The notes below the pieces were generated by a model. The model was not told the origin of the DNA. It ran no database searches and saw only the letters and a list, made by a program, of their open reading frames with translations. This document shows, piece by piece, positions 35,205 to 41,731 of a stretch of 64,000 bases of DNA (the first letter of the stretch is position 1; every line of letters begins with the position of its first letter). The position numbers and the translations under genes were made by a program. Location of the stretch: assembly GCA_028284955.1 (NCBI GenBank), contig JANQQS010000020.1, forward strand, positions 1-64,000. The letters are read 5' to 3'. Source of the stretch: Myxococcota bacterium (GTDB lineage Bacteria; Myxococcota_A; Polyangia; Polyangiales; Houyiibacteriaceae).

Positions 35205-36839
35205 ATGTCCCAGGGTGGCCAAGCGGGAAACGGGCGCCTGTGGGTTGAACACTTCAAGCGCGCGGGATTCGAGTTGCGCGAAACCCACATCTCCTGGGTG
35301 CTTCTCGGAGAAGGCGAGGTCTACAAAATCAAAAAGCCCGTTTCCATGGGCTTTTTGGATTTCGGCACGCTCGAACAACGAAAACGAGCCTGCGAGGCTG
35401 AGCTTGCGCTCAATCGACGCCTTGCGCCGGACGTCTACCTCGCCGTGGTTCCTCTCGTGCGCGATGCCGAAGGCCAGCTGGAGATTGGGTCTTCCGCACC
35501 CGTCGAAGCTCCGTCCGGCGAATCAGAACGTCGCGAAGTTCTCGAGTGGGCAGTTCGCATGCGACGCCTGAGCGACCACGACCGAGCCGACGTTCGGCTC
35601 GAGGAACACCGCCTTCCTTGGAACGGGTTGGCGCATCTGGCGCGGCTACTGGCGGAGTTTCACGCGCAGGCGCGGTGCGACGCGCAAACCACCGAGTTTG
35701 GGTCGGTGGAGGTCATTGAAGCCAACGTGCGAGAAAACTTCGAGCAAACCCGCGGAATCATCGAGCAATGGCTCACCAGAGCTCAGGCCGACGAAATCGA
35801 GCGATGGCAGCTCGAGTTTCTGGCGAAGCAATCGAAACTGTTTGGTGAACGTTGCGCTCAGGGGCGGGTGCGCGATGGCCACGGCGACCTTCGTTTGGAA
35901 CACGTCTACTTCGACGACGACGAATCGGTTCGGGTGCTCGATTGCATCGAGTTCAACGATCGTTTCCGTTACGCGGACGTCTGCGCCGATATCGCATTCT
36001 TGGCGATGGATTTGGCGTGGCGAGGCCGTGTGGATCTTGCCGAGCGCTTTTTGGCGGCCTACGCGCAAGAATCGAACGATTACGATCTCTACCCGCTGGT
36101 CGATTTCTACGAAAGCTATCGCGCCTATGTGCGCGGCAAGGTCTCGGCGATGGTGTTGTCGGATCCGCAGCTTCCTAGCGACACGCGCGAGCGATTGGAC
36201 GCCGAAGTTCGCCGCTACTTTCTTTTGTCGCTGGCGTCTGAGAAGCCACCGCTCGCAGCTCCTCGGCTCATCGCGGTGGGCGGCGTGATCGCGAGCGGCA
36301 AAAGCACGGTGGCAGCGGCCATCAGCGAGCTCGAAGCGTGTCCCGTCGTCGTCGCCGATCGCACCCGAAAACACCTCATTGGTGTGCGTCCCACTGAGAA
36401 GTTGCACGATGCTCCGTGGTCGGACCACTACGGCCCCGAAGTGACCACCCGGGTCTACTCCGAAGTTCTTCGGCGGGCAGAGGCGGTTCTTTCCACAGGA
36501 CGCTCGGTGGTCCTTGATGCTTCGTTTCGTACCCGTGCGATGCGCGAAGAAGCGCGAGAGCTTGCCGCGCGCTACCGCGTTCCGTTTGTGTTTTGGGAGT
36601 GCCGAGCTTCGCGAGACGTATGCCTCGAACGCCTTCGCGCCCGAGCCAAAGAAGCGAGCGTAAGCGACGGACGGCTCGAGATTTTTGACGACTTCGTGGC
36701 TCGCTGGGAACCGGCTGACGAACTGCGCGAAGATGAACGCCTGGTGATTGATACGGGAACCCGAACCGATATCCAGACGCTCGTGGAGCAATCCTTCGCG
36801 TCGTGGCGAGCGCGGCTACCAATCAACCCCCACAAATAG
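35205..36839 (+). CDS. Aminoglycoside phosphotransferase-like/AAA ATP-binding fusion protein
   Basis: A 544-residue two-domain protein. The first ~340 residues have a protein-kinase/APH fold (ISWVLLGEGEVYKIKKPV, then GHGDLRLEHVYF with the catalytic Asp, then DVCADIAFLAMDL). The last ~180 residues are a P-loop kinase-like domain with Walker A GVIASGKST, followed by LDASFRTRAMREEA. This fusion is annotated in many proteobacteria as a bifunctional phosphotransferase/ATP-binding protein; no substrate has been firmly assigned and antibiotic resistance should not be assumed. It starts 14 bp after pckA, without a clear SD, so it probably shares the pckA transcript. A GTG at 35196 is an alternative start. 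Confidence 0.85.
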   Translation: MSQGGQAGNGRLWVEHFKRAGFELRETHISWVLLGEGEVYKIKKPVSMGFLDFGTLEQRKRACEAELALNRRLAPDVYLAVVPLVRDAEGQLEIGSSAPVEAPSGESERREVLEWAVRMRRLSDHDRADVRLEEHRLPWNGLAHLARLLAEFHAQARCDAQTTEFGSVEVIEANVRENFEQTRGIIEQWLTRAQADEIERWQLEFLAKQSKLFGERCAQGRVRDGHGDLRLEHVYFDDDESVRVLDCIEFNDRFRYADVCADIAFLAMDLAWRGRVDLAERFLAAYAQESNDYDLYPLVDFYESYRAYVRGKVSAMVLSDPQLPSDTRERLDAEVRRYFLLSLASEKPPLAAPRLIAVGGVIASGKSTVAAAISELEACPVVVADRTRKHLIGVRPTEKLHDAPWSDHYGPEVTTRVYSEVLRRAEAVLSTGRSVVLDASFRTRAMREEARELAARYRVPFVFWECRASRDVCLERLRARAKEASVSDGRLEIFDDFVARWEPADELREDERLVIDTGTRTDIQTLVEQSFASWRARLPINPHK

Positions 36840-36880
36840 TCTAGTCTGGCACGAGGCCTCGAGCCGATGTTTTGCTTGCA

Positions 36881-36916
36881 GTATTTAACAAGTGCGTTAT
36901 TTAACGAATAAGTTAA
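36881..36916. promoter_or_regulatory. Probable ArsR-type operator
   Basis: An AT-rich block directly before the regulator gene has TATTTAAC twice (about 36882 and 36898) and the inverted repeat TTAAC-N6-GTTAA (36901-36916) touching the start codon. Such a dyad is where ArsR/SmtB-type repressors usually bind their own promoters. This is an inference from position and symmetry. Confidence 0.5.
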
Positions 36917-37342
36917 ATGAAGGCTTCCGACACACTCAGCGTGACGTTTTCCGCCCTTTCCGACCCGACCCGGCGCGCCATTCTCGCGCGGCTGGCTCAG
37001 GGCGCTGCCTCGGTCTCTGAGCTGGCCGAGCCGTTCGATATTTCGTTGCCGGCGATTTCCCGCCATTTGCGGGTCCTTCGGGAAGCAGGCCTCATCGAAC
37101 GCGAAACCGATGCCCAGTGGCGACGATGCTCCTTATCCGCCGATCCGCTTCGAGACGCGGCCCAATGGCTCCATCGATATCGCCCGTTTTGGGAGCAGCA
37201 GTTTGATGCGCTCGAGCGCCATCTAAAAAGAAAAAAAACCCATCATCACACCAAGAGAACAGAGGAGAGCGACCATGACGCAACTTCAATCAAGCGCGGA
37301 TCCGTCAAGCACAGATCAGGCAAACGCAAACGAAGAACGTGA
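36917..37342 (+). CDS. ArsR-family transcriptional regulator
   Basis: A 141-residue winged-helix regulator. FSALSDPTRRAILARLAQGAASVSELAE is the classic ArsR opening, and ISLPAISRHLRVLREAGLIERE contains the recognition helix. No metal-binding Cys motif is present, so it belongs to the metal-independent group usually paired with an SRPBCC/AHSA1 protein, as it is here. The last 20-25 residues are Lys/Arg/His-rich and overlap the start of the next gene by 68 bp, in a different frame. It has no strong SD; the start codon abuts the operator-like repeat. Confidence 0.9.
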   Translation: MKASDTLSVTFSALSDPTRRAILARLAQGAASVSELAEPFDISLPAISRHLRVLREAGLIERETDAQWRRCSLSADPLRDAAQWLHRYRPFWEQQFDALERHLKRKKTHHHTKRTEESDHDATSIKRGSVKHRSGKRKRRT

Positions 37343-37772
37343 ACCCGTACTTCGAATCGATCGCGAGTTCGACGCGCCCATCGAAGCGGTGTTTGACGCA
37401 TGGACCGACCCTGCGCAGCTTCGTTCGTGGTGGGGCCCGGAGGGGATGACGGTGCCGGTCTGCGAAATGGATGTTCGAAAGGGAGGCGCCTACAAAACGA
37501 CGATGCGCAACGCCGACGGGGAGGAGTACACGGTGAGTGGCGTGTACCAAGAGATCGCGCGTCCGAATCGACTTTCGTTTACCTGGGGCTGGATCACTGA
37601 TGGAAAACGCGGGCACGAAACGCTGGTGACATTGCGATTTGAGTCGGTCGGCAAACGCACGCGAATGCTGTTTGAGCAGCGTGCCTTTGAGGATGCGGAA
37701 GTTTGCGCGCGCCACAACGAAGGTTGGACCAGCTCGTTCCGGTGCCTCGATTCGTATCTGACGAGCCTATAA
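37275..37772 (+). CDS. SRPBCC (AHSA1-like) domain protein
   Basis: A 165-residue START/Bet v1-fold protein: FDAPIEAVFDAWTDPAQLRSWWGPEG opens the domain, EYTVSGVYQEIARPNRLSFTW is the middle signature, and the C-terminal helix ends HNEGWTSSFRCLDSYL. Such proteins bind small hydrophobic ligands; the ligand is unknown. GAGGAGAG sits eight bases before the ATG, and the gene overlaps the end of the ArsR gene, so the two are co-transcribed and probably form a ligand-response pair. Its stop overlaps the convergent amidohydrolase stop by six bases. Confidence 0.9.
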   Translation: MTQLQSSADPSSTDQANANEEREPVLRIDREFDAPIEAVFDAWTDPAQLRSWWGPEGMTVPVCEMDVRKGGAYKTTMRNADGEEYTVSGVYQEIARPNRLSFTWGWITDGKRGHETLVTLRFESVGKRTRMLFEQRAFEDAEVCARHNEGWTSSFRCLDSYLTSL

Positions 37773-38582
37773 CTTGCCGAGCTGTTGGACGAACGTTCCC
37801 AGCAGCGCCTGGAGTTGTTCGAAGTCGGGGGTTTTGGGTTCACCGCTATCTTCGTGAACATAGAGCGCGCGGTTGAGTTCGATCTGAATCGCGTGCACGT
37901 GGTCTTCCGGGCGCCCGTAGTGCGCGGTGGTGAAACCGCCGCGGTAGGGATCATCGTGGCGCACGCTGAGCCCGGCTGAACGAAAGAACGCATCGGCGAA
38001 ATCGACAATATGTCCTGCCGCCGTGGTGCGCCCTCGGGTGCCGGGGACGATGTCGGCGCGCTTGGTGCCGGTATCGCGGTGGCCCGTTCGGCCTACCGAA
38101 GGCATGGAATGGGCCGCGAGCAAGATCGCGTGACCATGCGTTTTTTTGAGACGTTGAAGTTCGTGCTCGATCGCATCATGATAGGGAGCGTGAAACAGCC
38201 CAAGCCGTTCTTCGAGCTGCGTGAGTGTCAGCGGCTTGGCGAGCACAGGCTGACCGTCAGTAGTCATGCGCCAGACCACGCCGCGCGGTTGCAGCGCCCG
38301 CGGCGCGGGGTGATCAACGACGGTTTGCGCGTCCACGTCGTCGGCGGAGCGATTGAGGTCCACAACGTAACGCGATACGTGTGCAACGAGCATGCTCGCT
38401 CCGTTCGCGGGCGCCTGCTCGTAGAGCTTGTCTACGTAGATGTCTGCGTCGCGCATCAATGCCTCGGGCGTAGCGAGCACCTCGTGCCGCACGACGTCCG
38501 GAATTGCGAGGCCCGCATGAGGAACCTCGACGAGCACTGGTGTCCCGGCCGATTCAGGTGGGATTCGATCAAAAAAGCGCAC
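37767..38582 (-). CDS. N-formylglutamate amidohydrolase-like enzyme
   Basis: A 271-residue member of the N-formylglutamate amidohydrolase family, which releases formate and glutamate in one route of histidine degradation. Motifs: LVEVPHAGLAIP with a metal-ligand His, DADIYVDKLY, VVDLNRSADDVD, LLAAHSMPSVG and HAIQIELNRALY. No other hut genes are nearby, so the substrate may differ. The start is a GTG at 38582 with GGAAGAAG upstream, giving the usual family length. The frame continues to 38819; an ATG at 38705 lies exactly at the edge of the inverted-repeat element and would add a Cys-containing N-terminus. Confidence 0.75.
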   Translation of the reverse strand: MRFFDRIPPESAGTPVLVEVPHAGLAIPDVVRHEVLATPEALMRDADIYVDKLYEQAPANGASMLVAHVSRYVVDLNRSADDVDAQTVVDHPAPRALQPRGVVWRMTTDGQPVLAKPLTLTQLEERLGLFHAPYHDAIEHELQRLKKTHGHAILLAAHSMPSVGRTGHRDTGTKRADIVPGTRGRTTAAGHIVDFADAFFRSAGLSVRHDDPYRGGFTTAHYGRPEDHVHAIQIELNRALYVHEDSGEPKTPDFEQLQALLGTFVQQLGKL

Positions 38583-38932
38583 AGAATCTTCTTCCGCCTT
38601 GCGAGCTATTGCAGTGATCAGTTTGCCTGAGGGTCTGGTACCCAAACCCTCTCGTCTGGATACGACCCCGCCAATGGGCTGGTTGGTGCACAAGTCGCAT
38701 TTCATAGAGCAGTGGAATTTTGGCCTGAGCGCGAGCGCCCCCACAGCGAAGGACTGAGGAAGGCTCCGAGCCTTTCGCAGGAAGAGAGCGAGGAGGTTGT
38801 TGCGGCTGGAGCGGTGCATGGCGGAGCGGACGAAGTCCGTGGAGCTGCACAGGTCTAGACGCAGTACGGGTCCGAAGGACCCCCAGTGTAGATAGGCAGG
38901 GGCAGCCGCGATCAGGCCAAAAGGCCACTGCT
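38583..38932. other. purF to amidohydrolase intergenic region
   Basis: 350 bp occupied mostly by the 231-bp inverted-repeat element. The remaining ~120 bp next to the amidohydrolase gene includes a GAGGGT/ACCCTC hairpin around 38630-38665. No protein gene is supported. Confidence 0.6.
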
Positions 38933-38935
38933 CTA
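38705..38935. mobile_element. 231-bp inverted-repeat element (MITE-like or structured RNA)
   Basis: The ends are 24-bp inverted repeats: TAGAGCAGTGG...TTTTGGCCTGA at 38705-38728 and its complement at 38912-38935, with 22 of 24 positions matching. If TA is the target duplication the repeats are 22 bp. Inside are several smaller hairpins: AAGGCTCCGAGCCTT near 38760, CGGACGAAGTCCG near 38827, and GGGTCCGAAGGACCC near 38868. The right end supplies the purF stop codon. There is no transposase gene. A non-autonomous transposable element is the simplest reading; a folded non-coding RNA is the alternative. Confidence 0.65.
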
Positions 38936-40456
38936 CACGCCTACGAGGGGCAACTGATTCCGCTTATGATGCCCCTTCGGTACTGCGATGGGATAGTTTC
39001 CGCTGAAGCATGCGTCGCAATATCCCTCGCCCCCGACGCCCCGATGAAGCCCTGCCACGGAAAGGTATCCGACCGAGTCGGCGGTGATGTAGCGCGCGAT
39101 CTCTTCCTGTGAATGGCGGCTGGCGATGAGCTCATCTCGCGTGGGGGTGTCGATGCCATAGAAACAAGGCCAACTGGTGGGCGGGGAGCTTACCCGGACG
39201 TGCACTTCAGAAGCGCCAGAGTCGCGAATCATTTTCACGATCTTGCGGCTGGTCGTTCCGCGTACGATGGAGTCGTCGATCACCACGACGCGCTTATTCT
39301 CGAGCACCTCCCGAACCGGATGCAGCTTGAGCCGGACTCCGAAGTGGCGAATTGATTGTTGCGGCTCGATGAATGTGCGCCCCACGTAGTGGCTGCGAAT
39401 CAAGCCCATTTCGTAGGGAACGCCCATCGCCTCCGAAAACCCGAGCGCCGCGGCAACCCCGCTGTCAGGAACGGGAATGACGACATCGGCTTCGCATGGC
39501 TGTTCCTCGGCGAGCACCCGACCGAGTCGCTTGCGCGCTTCATATACACTGATGCCTCCGAAGCTCGCGTCTGGGCGTGCAAAATACACATACTCGAAGA
39601 TGCACATATGCTGCTGCTGCGGAGCAAACGGAAATACGCTGCGCATGCCGAATCGGTTGCACACGACCATCTCGCCAGGTTTGACGTCTCGCAAATACTC
39701 GGCTCCGATGAGTTGAAACGCGGGCGGCTCCGACGCGACGACAAACGCTTCTCCTTTTTGGCCAAGGCAAAGCGGTCGAAATCCGTAGGGGTCGCGTACT
39801 GCGATGAGCTCTTCGGGCGACAAGAACACCAGAGAGTACGCGCCTTCCACTTGGTGCAAGGCATCGGCGAGACGGTCGACATGGTTGGTTTGGCGAGAGC
39901 GCGCCACCAAATGAACGAACACTTCGGTGTCGCTCGACGACGAAAAAATCGATCCTTCGCTTTCAAGCTTCTGCCGAAGCTCGAGCCCATTGGTCAGGTT
40001 GCCGTTGTGGGCCACCGCCACAGACCCGTGTCCGCAGTCCACTGCAATCGGCTGGGTGTTCTTGATGTGGCTTCCCCCCGCCGTGGAGTAGCGGACGTGC
40101 CCGATTGCGCGATCTCCCGCCAGCTTTTCGATCACTTGGTTGGTGAACACGTCTTGCACGAGCCCCAGCCCTCGCTGAACGAAGAGCTGCTGGCCATTGC
40201 TGGTGCAGATTCCGGCGGCTTCTTGGCCTCGGTGCTGGAGCGCGTGAAGGCCGAGGTAGGTTAGATTGGCCGCCTCCACCGCTCCGAACACCCCAAACAC
40301 CCCGCACTCGTCGTGAAAATGGTCGTCGTCGTGAATAGCGGCTACTCGATGAACAGGTTCGACTCGATGAACAGGTTCGACTCGATGAACAGGTTCGACT
40401 CGATGAACAGGGCTGACTCGTTGAATTGGGCCTACTCGGGCGCGCTCGCGCGTCAT
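38933..40456 (-). CDS. purF: Amidophosphoribosyltransferase
   Basis: The first enzyme of purine synthesis, making 5-phosphoribosylamine from PRPP and glutamine. The glutaminase domain starts at the nucleophile Cys51 ([10 protein letters not shown]) and includes [10 protein letters not shown] and HNGNLTNG. The phosphoribosyltransferase domain has [14 protein letters not shown]. Cys-rich family motifs (a [10 protein letters not shown] ending) indicate a possible [4Fe-4S] protein like the Bacillus-type enzyme. The propeptide before Cys51 is usually about ten residues; here it is 50 and made of tandem VHRVEP units. The start codon follows the family's open frame upstream; no strong SD was seen. 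Its stop codon lies in the inverted-repeat element. Confidence 0.95.
   Translation of the reverse strand: MTRERARVGPIQRVSPVHRVEPVHRVEPVHRVEPVHRVAAIHDDDHFHDECGVFGVFGAVEAANLTYLGLHALQHRGQEAAGICTSNGQQLFVQRGLGLVQDVFTNQVIEKLAGDRAIGHVRYSTAGGSHIKNTQPIAVDCGHGSVAVAHNGNLTNGLELRQKLESEGSIFSSSSDTEVFVHLVARSRQTNHVDRLADALHQVEGAYSLVFLSPEELIAVRDPYGFRPLCLGQKGEAFVVASEPPAFQLIGAEYLRDVKPGEMVVCNRFGMRSVFPFAPQQQHMCIFEYVYFARPDASFGGISVYEARKRLGRVLAEEQPCEADVVIPVPDSGVAAALGFSEAMGVPYEMGLIRSHYVGRTFIEPQQSIRHFGVRLKLHPVREVLENKRVVVIDDSIVRGTTSRKIVKMIRDSGASEVHVRVSSPPTSWPCFYGIDTPTRDELIASRHSQEEIARYITADSVGYLSVAGLHRGVGGEGYCDACFSGNYPIAVPKGHHKRNQLPLVGV
40342..40431 (-). repeat. 18-bp x5 tandem repeat encoding the PurF propeptide
   Basis: Five units (40342-40359, 40360-40377, 40378-40395, 40396-40413, 40414-40431) with core CGACTCGATGAACAGGTT; the second and third are identical. 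They encode VHRVEP repeated ahead of the catalytic Cys of PurF. Confidence 0.95.
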
Positions 40457-40534
40457 AGTCAGGCATAGCGCCTAGAAGCCTCGTCGTCCATGCGAGCGAC
40501 CTCCGCTCGGACGGCTATCGCATCTGCGGTGGGG

Positions 40535-40574
40535 CTCCGCGATGTCCCTCCGCGATGTCCCTCCGCGGGCATCC
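40535..40574. repeat. 13-bp x3 repeat in the purF/HupE divergent promoter region
   Basis: CTCCGCGATGTCC occurs at 40535-40547 and 40548-40560, followed by a degenerate third copy to 40574. It lies 28 bp before the GTG of the HupE-like gene, in the 145-bp region between divergent genes. Confidence 0.8.
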
Positions 40575-40601
40575 TCCCCGGCGCCGCGCTAAACACTATC
40601 C

Positions 40602-41729
40602 GTGTCAGGCCAGACCCACGGCCGAGTTTGCGTTCCCGCGCTTGCGGTGATGTTGGTGGTCGGTATTTCTGCCGAAGTTCGGGCCCACCGGGGCAGTACA
40701 AAATACCTGCGCGTAGAGCAGCTAGATCAGCGCGTGCGGCTCGAAGCAGATATCGAAGCGGTCGACGTCGCAGTCGGCATCGGAGTGGGTGAACGAACGC
40801 CGATCCGAGATATCTTATCGCGCAGGAGCGCCATCGCTCGATGGATTGTCGAGGGAATTCAGATTCGCTCAGGGAAGGCGCGTTGCGATCCGCGGGTTGA
40901 CTCGATCACGGAGCAAGCCCCGTCTTCCACTCGCCTTGTCCCGATCCTGCGCACGATCGTTTGGTATGAGTGCGAGTCATCCAGCCGAACGGTGCTTCTC
41001 GACCGAACGGTGTTCAATCAAGATCCTCAGCATCAAGCGATCGTTCGCCTCGCGTTTGCAGGCGATGCCCATCCGCACATTCTTCGGGCGGGGCGTCAGC
41101 AAGTGGCGCTCGCGTCACCACCGAGTGGATGGCAAAAATTCGTTCTCTTTCTCGTCGAAGGAGCCGCGCACTTTGCGAGTGGGTATGACCACGTACTGTT
41201 CCTACTGTCGCTTTTGTTGCTCGCGGGGTTTGTGGTGCGAGCGCGTGGTCGACGCGCCGCGGGAAAGCAGATGGTCGTATTGGTGACGGCATTCACCCTC
41301 GGCCACAGCGTCACCCTGACGCTTTCGGCGCTCGATGTCGTCCGATTGCCCGCGCAACCCGTCGAGGCCGCCATCGCCGCATCGATCATGGTCGTGGCGG
41401 TGTACAACGCCTTCGTCAGCCCTACGCGAGAAGCAAAACTGAGTTTAGGGTGGGCTTTTGGCATGACGGCGAGCTTTGGCCTGGTTCACGGGCTAGGATT
41501 TAGCGCCGTGCTCGGCGAACTCGGGTTGCCCGCAGATCAGCGAATCATTTCCCTTCTCGCGTTCAACGTGGGAATCGAACTAGGCCAATTGGGCTTTGTA
41601 GTGATATGCCTAGCGCCGATCGCGTGGCTTGCCGGTCGTGCGTGGTACGCCGCAGCCGTTCGCGGCGCTTCGTGGGGAATAGGAACCGTGGCACTCTATT
41701 GGTTCGTGGAACGCGTCGGGGTCATCTAG
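40602..41729 (+). CDS. HupE/UreJ-2-like membrane protein
   Basis: A 375-residue protein with a signal peptide (cleavage near AEVRA), a ~160-residue periplasmic domain, and a C-terminal block of about six membrane helices. The sequence FVLFLVEGAAHFASGYDHVLFLLSLLLLAGF is the signature of the HupE/UreJ-2 family, and TAFTLGHSVTLTLSALD and FGLVHGLGFSAVLGELGLP follow with conserved His. Family members are linked to nickel or cobalt handling, but many, as here, occur away from hydrogenase or urease genes, so metal transport is only a possibility. It starts with GTG and is followed three bases later by the dikinase gene. Confidence 0.8.
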   Translation: MSGQTHGRVCVPALAVMLVVGISAEVRAHRGSTKYLRVEQLDQRVRLEADIEAVDVAVGIGVGERTPIRDILSRRSAIARWIVEGIQIRSGKARCDPRVDSITEQAPSSTRLVPILRTIVWYECESSSRTVLLDRTVFNQDPQHQAIVRLAFAGDAHPHILRAGRQQVALASPPSGWQKFVLFLVEGAAHFASGYDHVLFLLSLLLLAGFVVRARGRRAAGKQMVVLVTAFTLGHSVTLTLSALDVVRLPAQPVEAAIAASIMVVAVYNAFVSPTREAKLSLGWAFGMTASFGLVHGLGFSAVLGELGLPADQRIISLLAFNVGIELGQLGFVVICLAPIAWLAGRAWYAAAVRGASWGIGTVALYWFVERVGVI

Positions 41730-41731
41730 TC

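Noticed and set aside
38705-38935. Retron msr-msd RNA
   Set aside because: The inverted ends and hairpins recall retron RNAs, but no reverse transcriptase gene is nearby.
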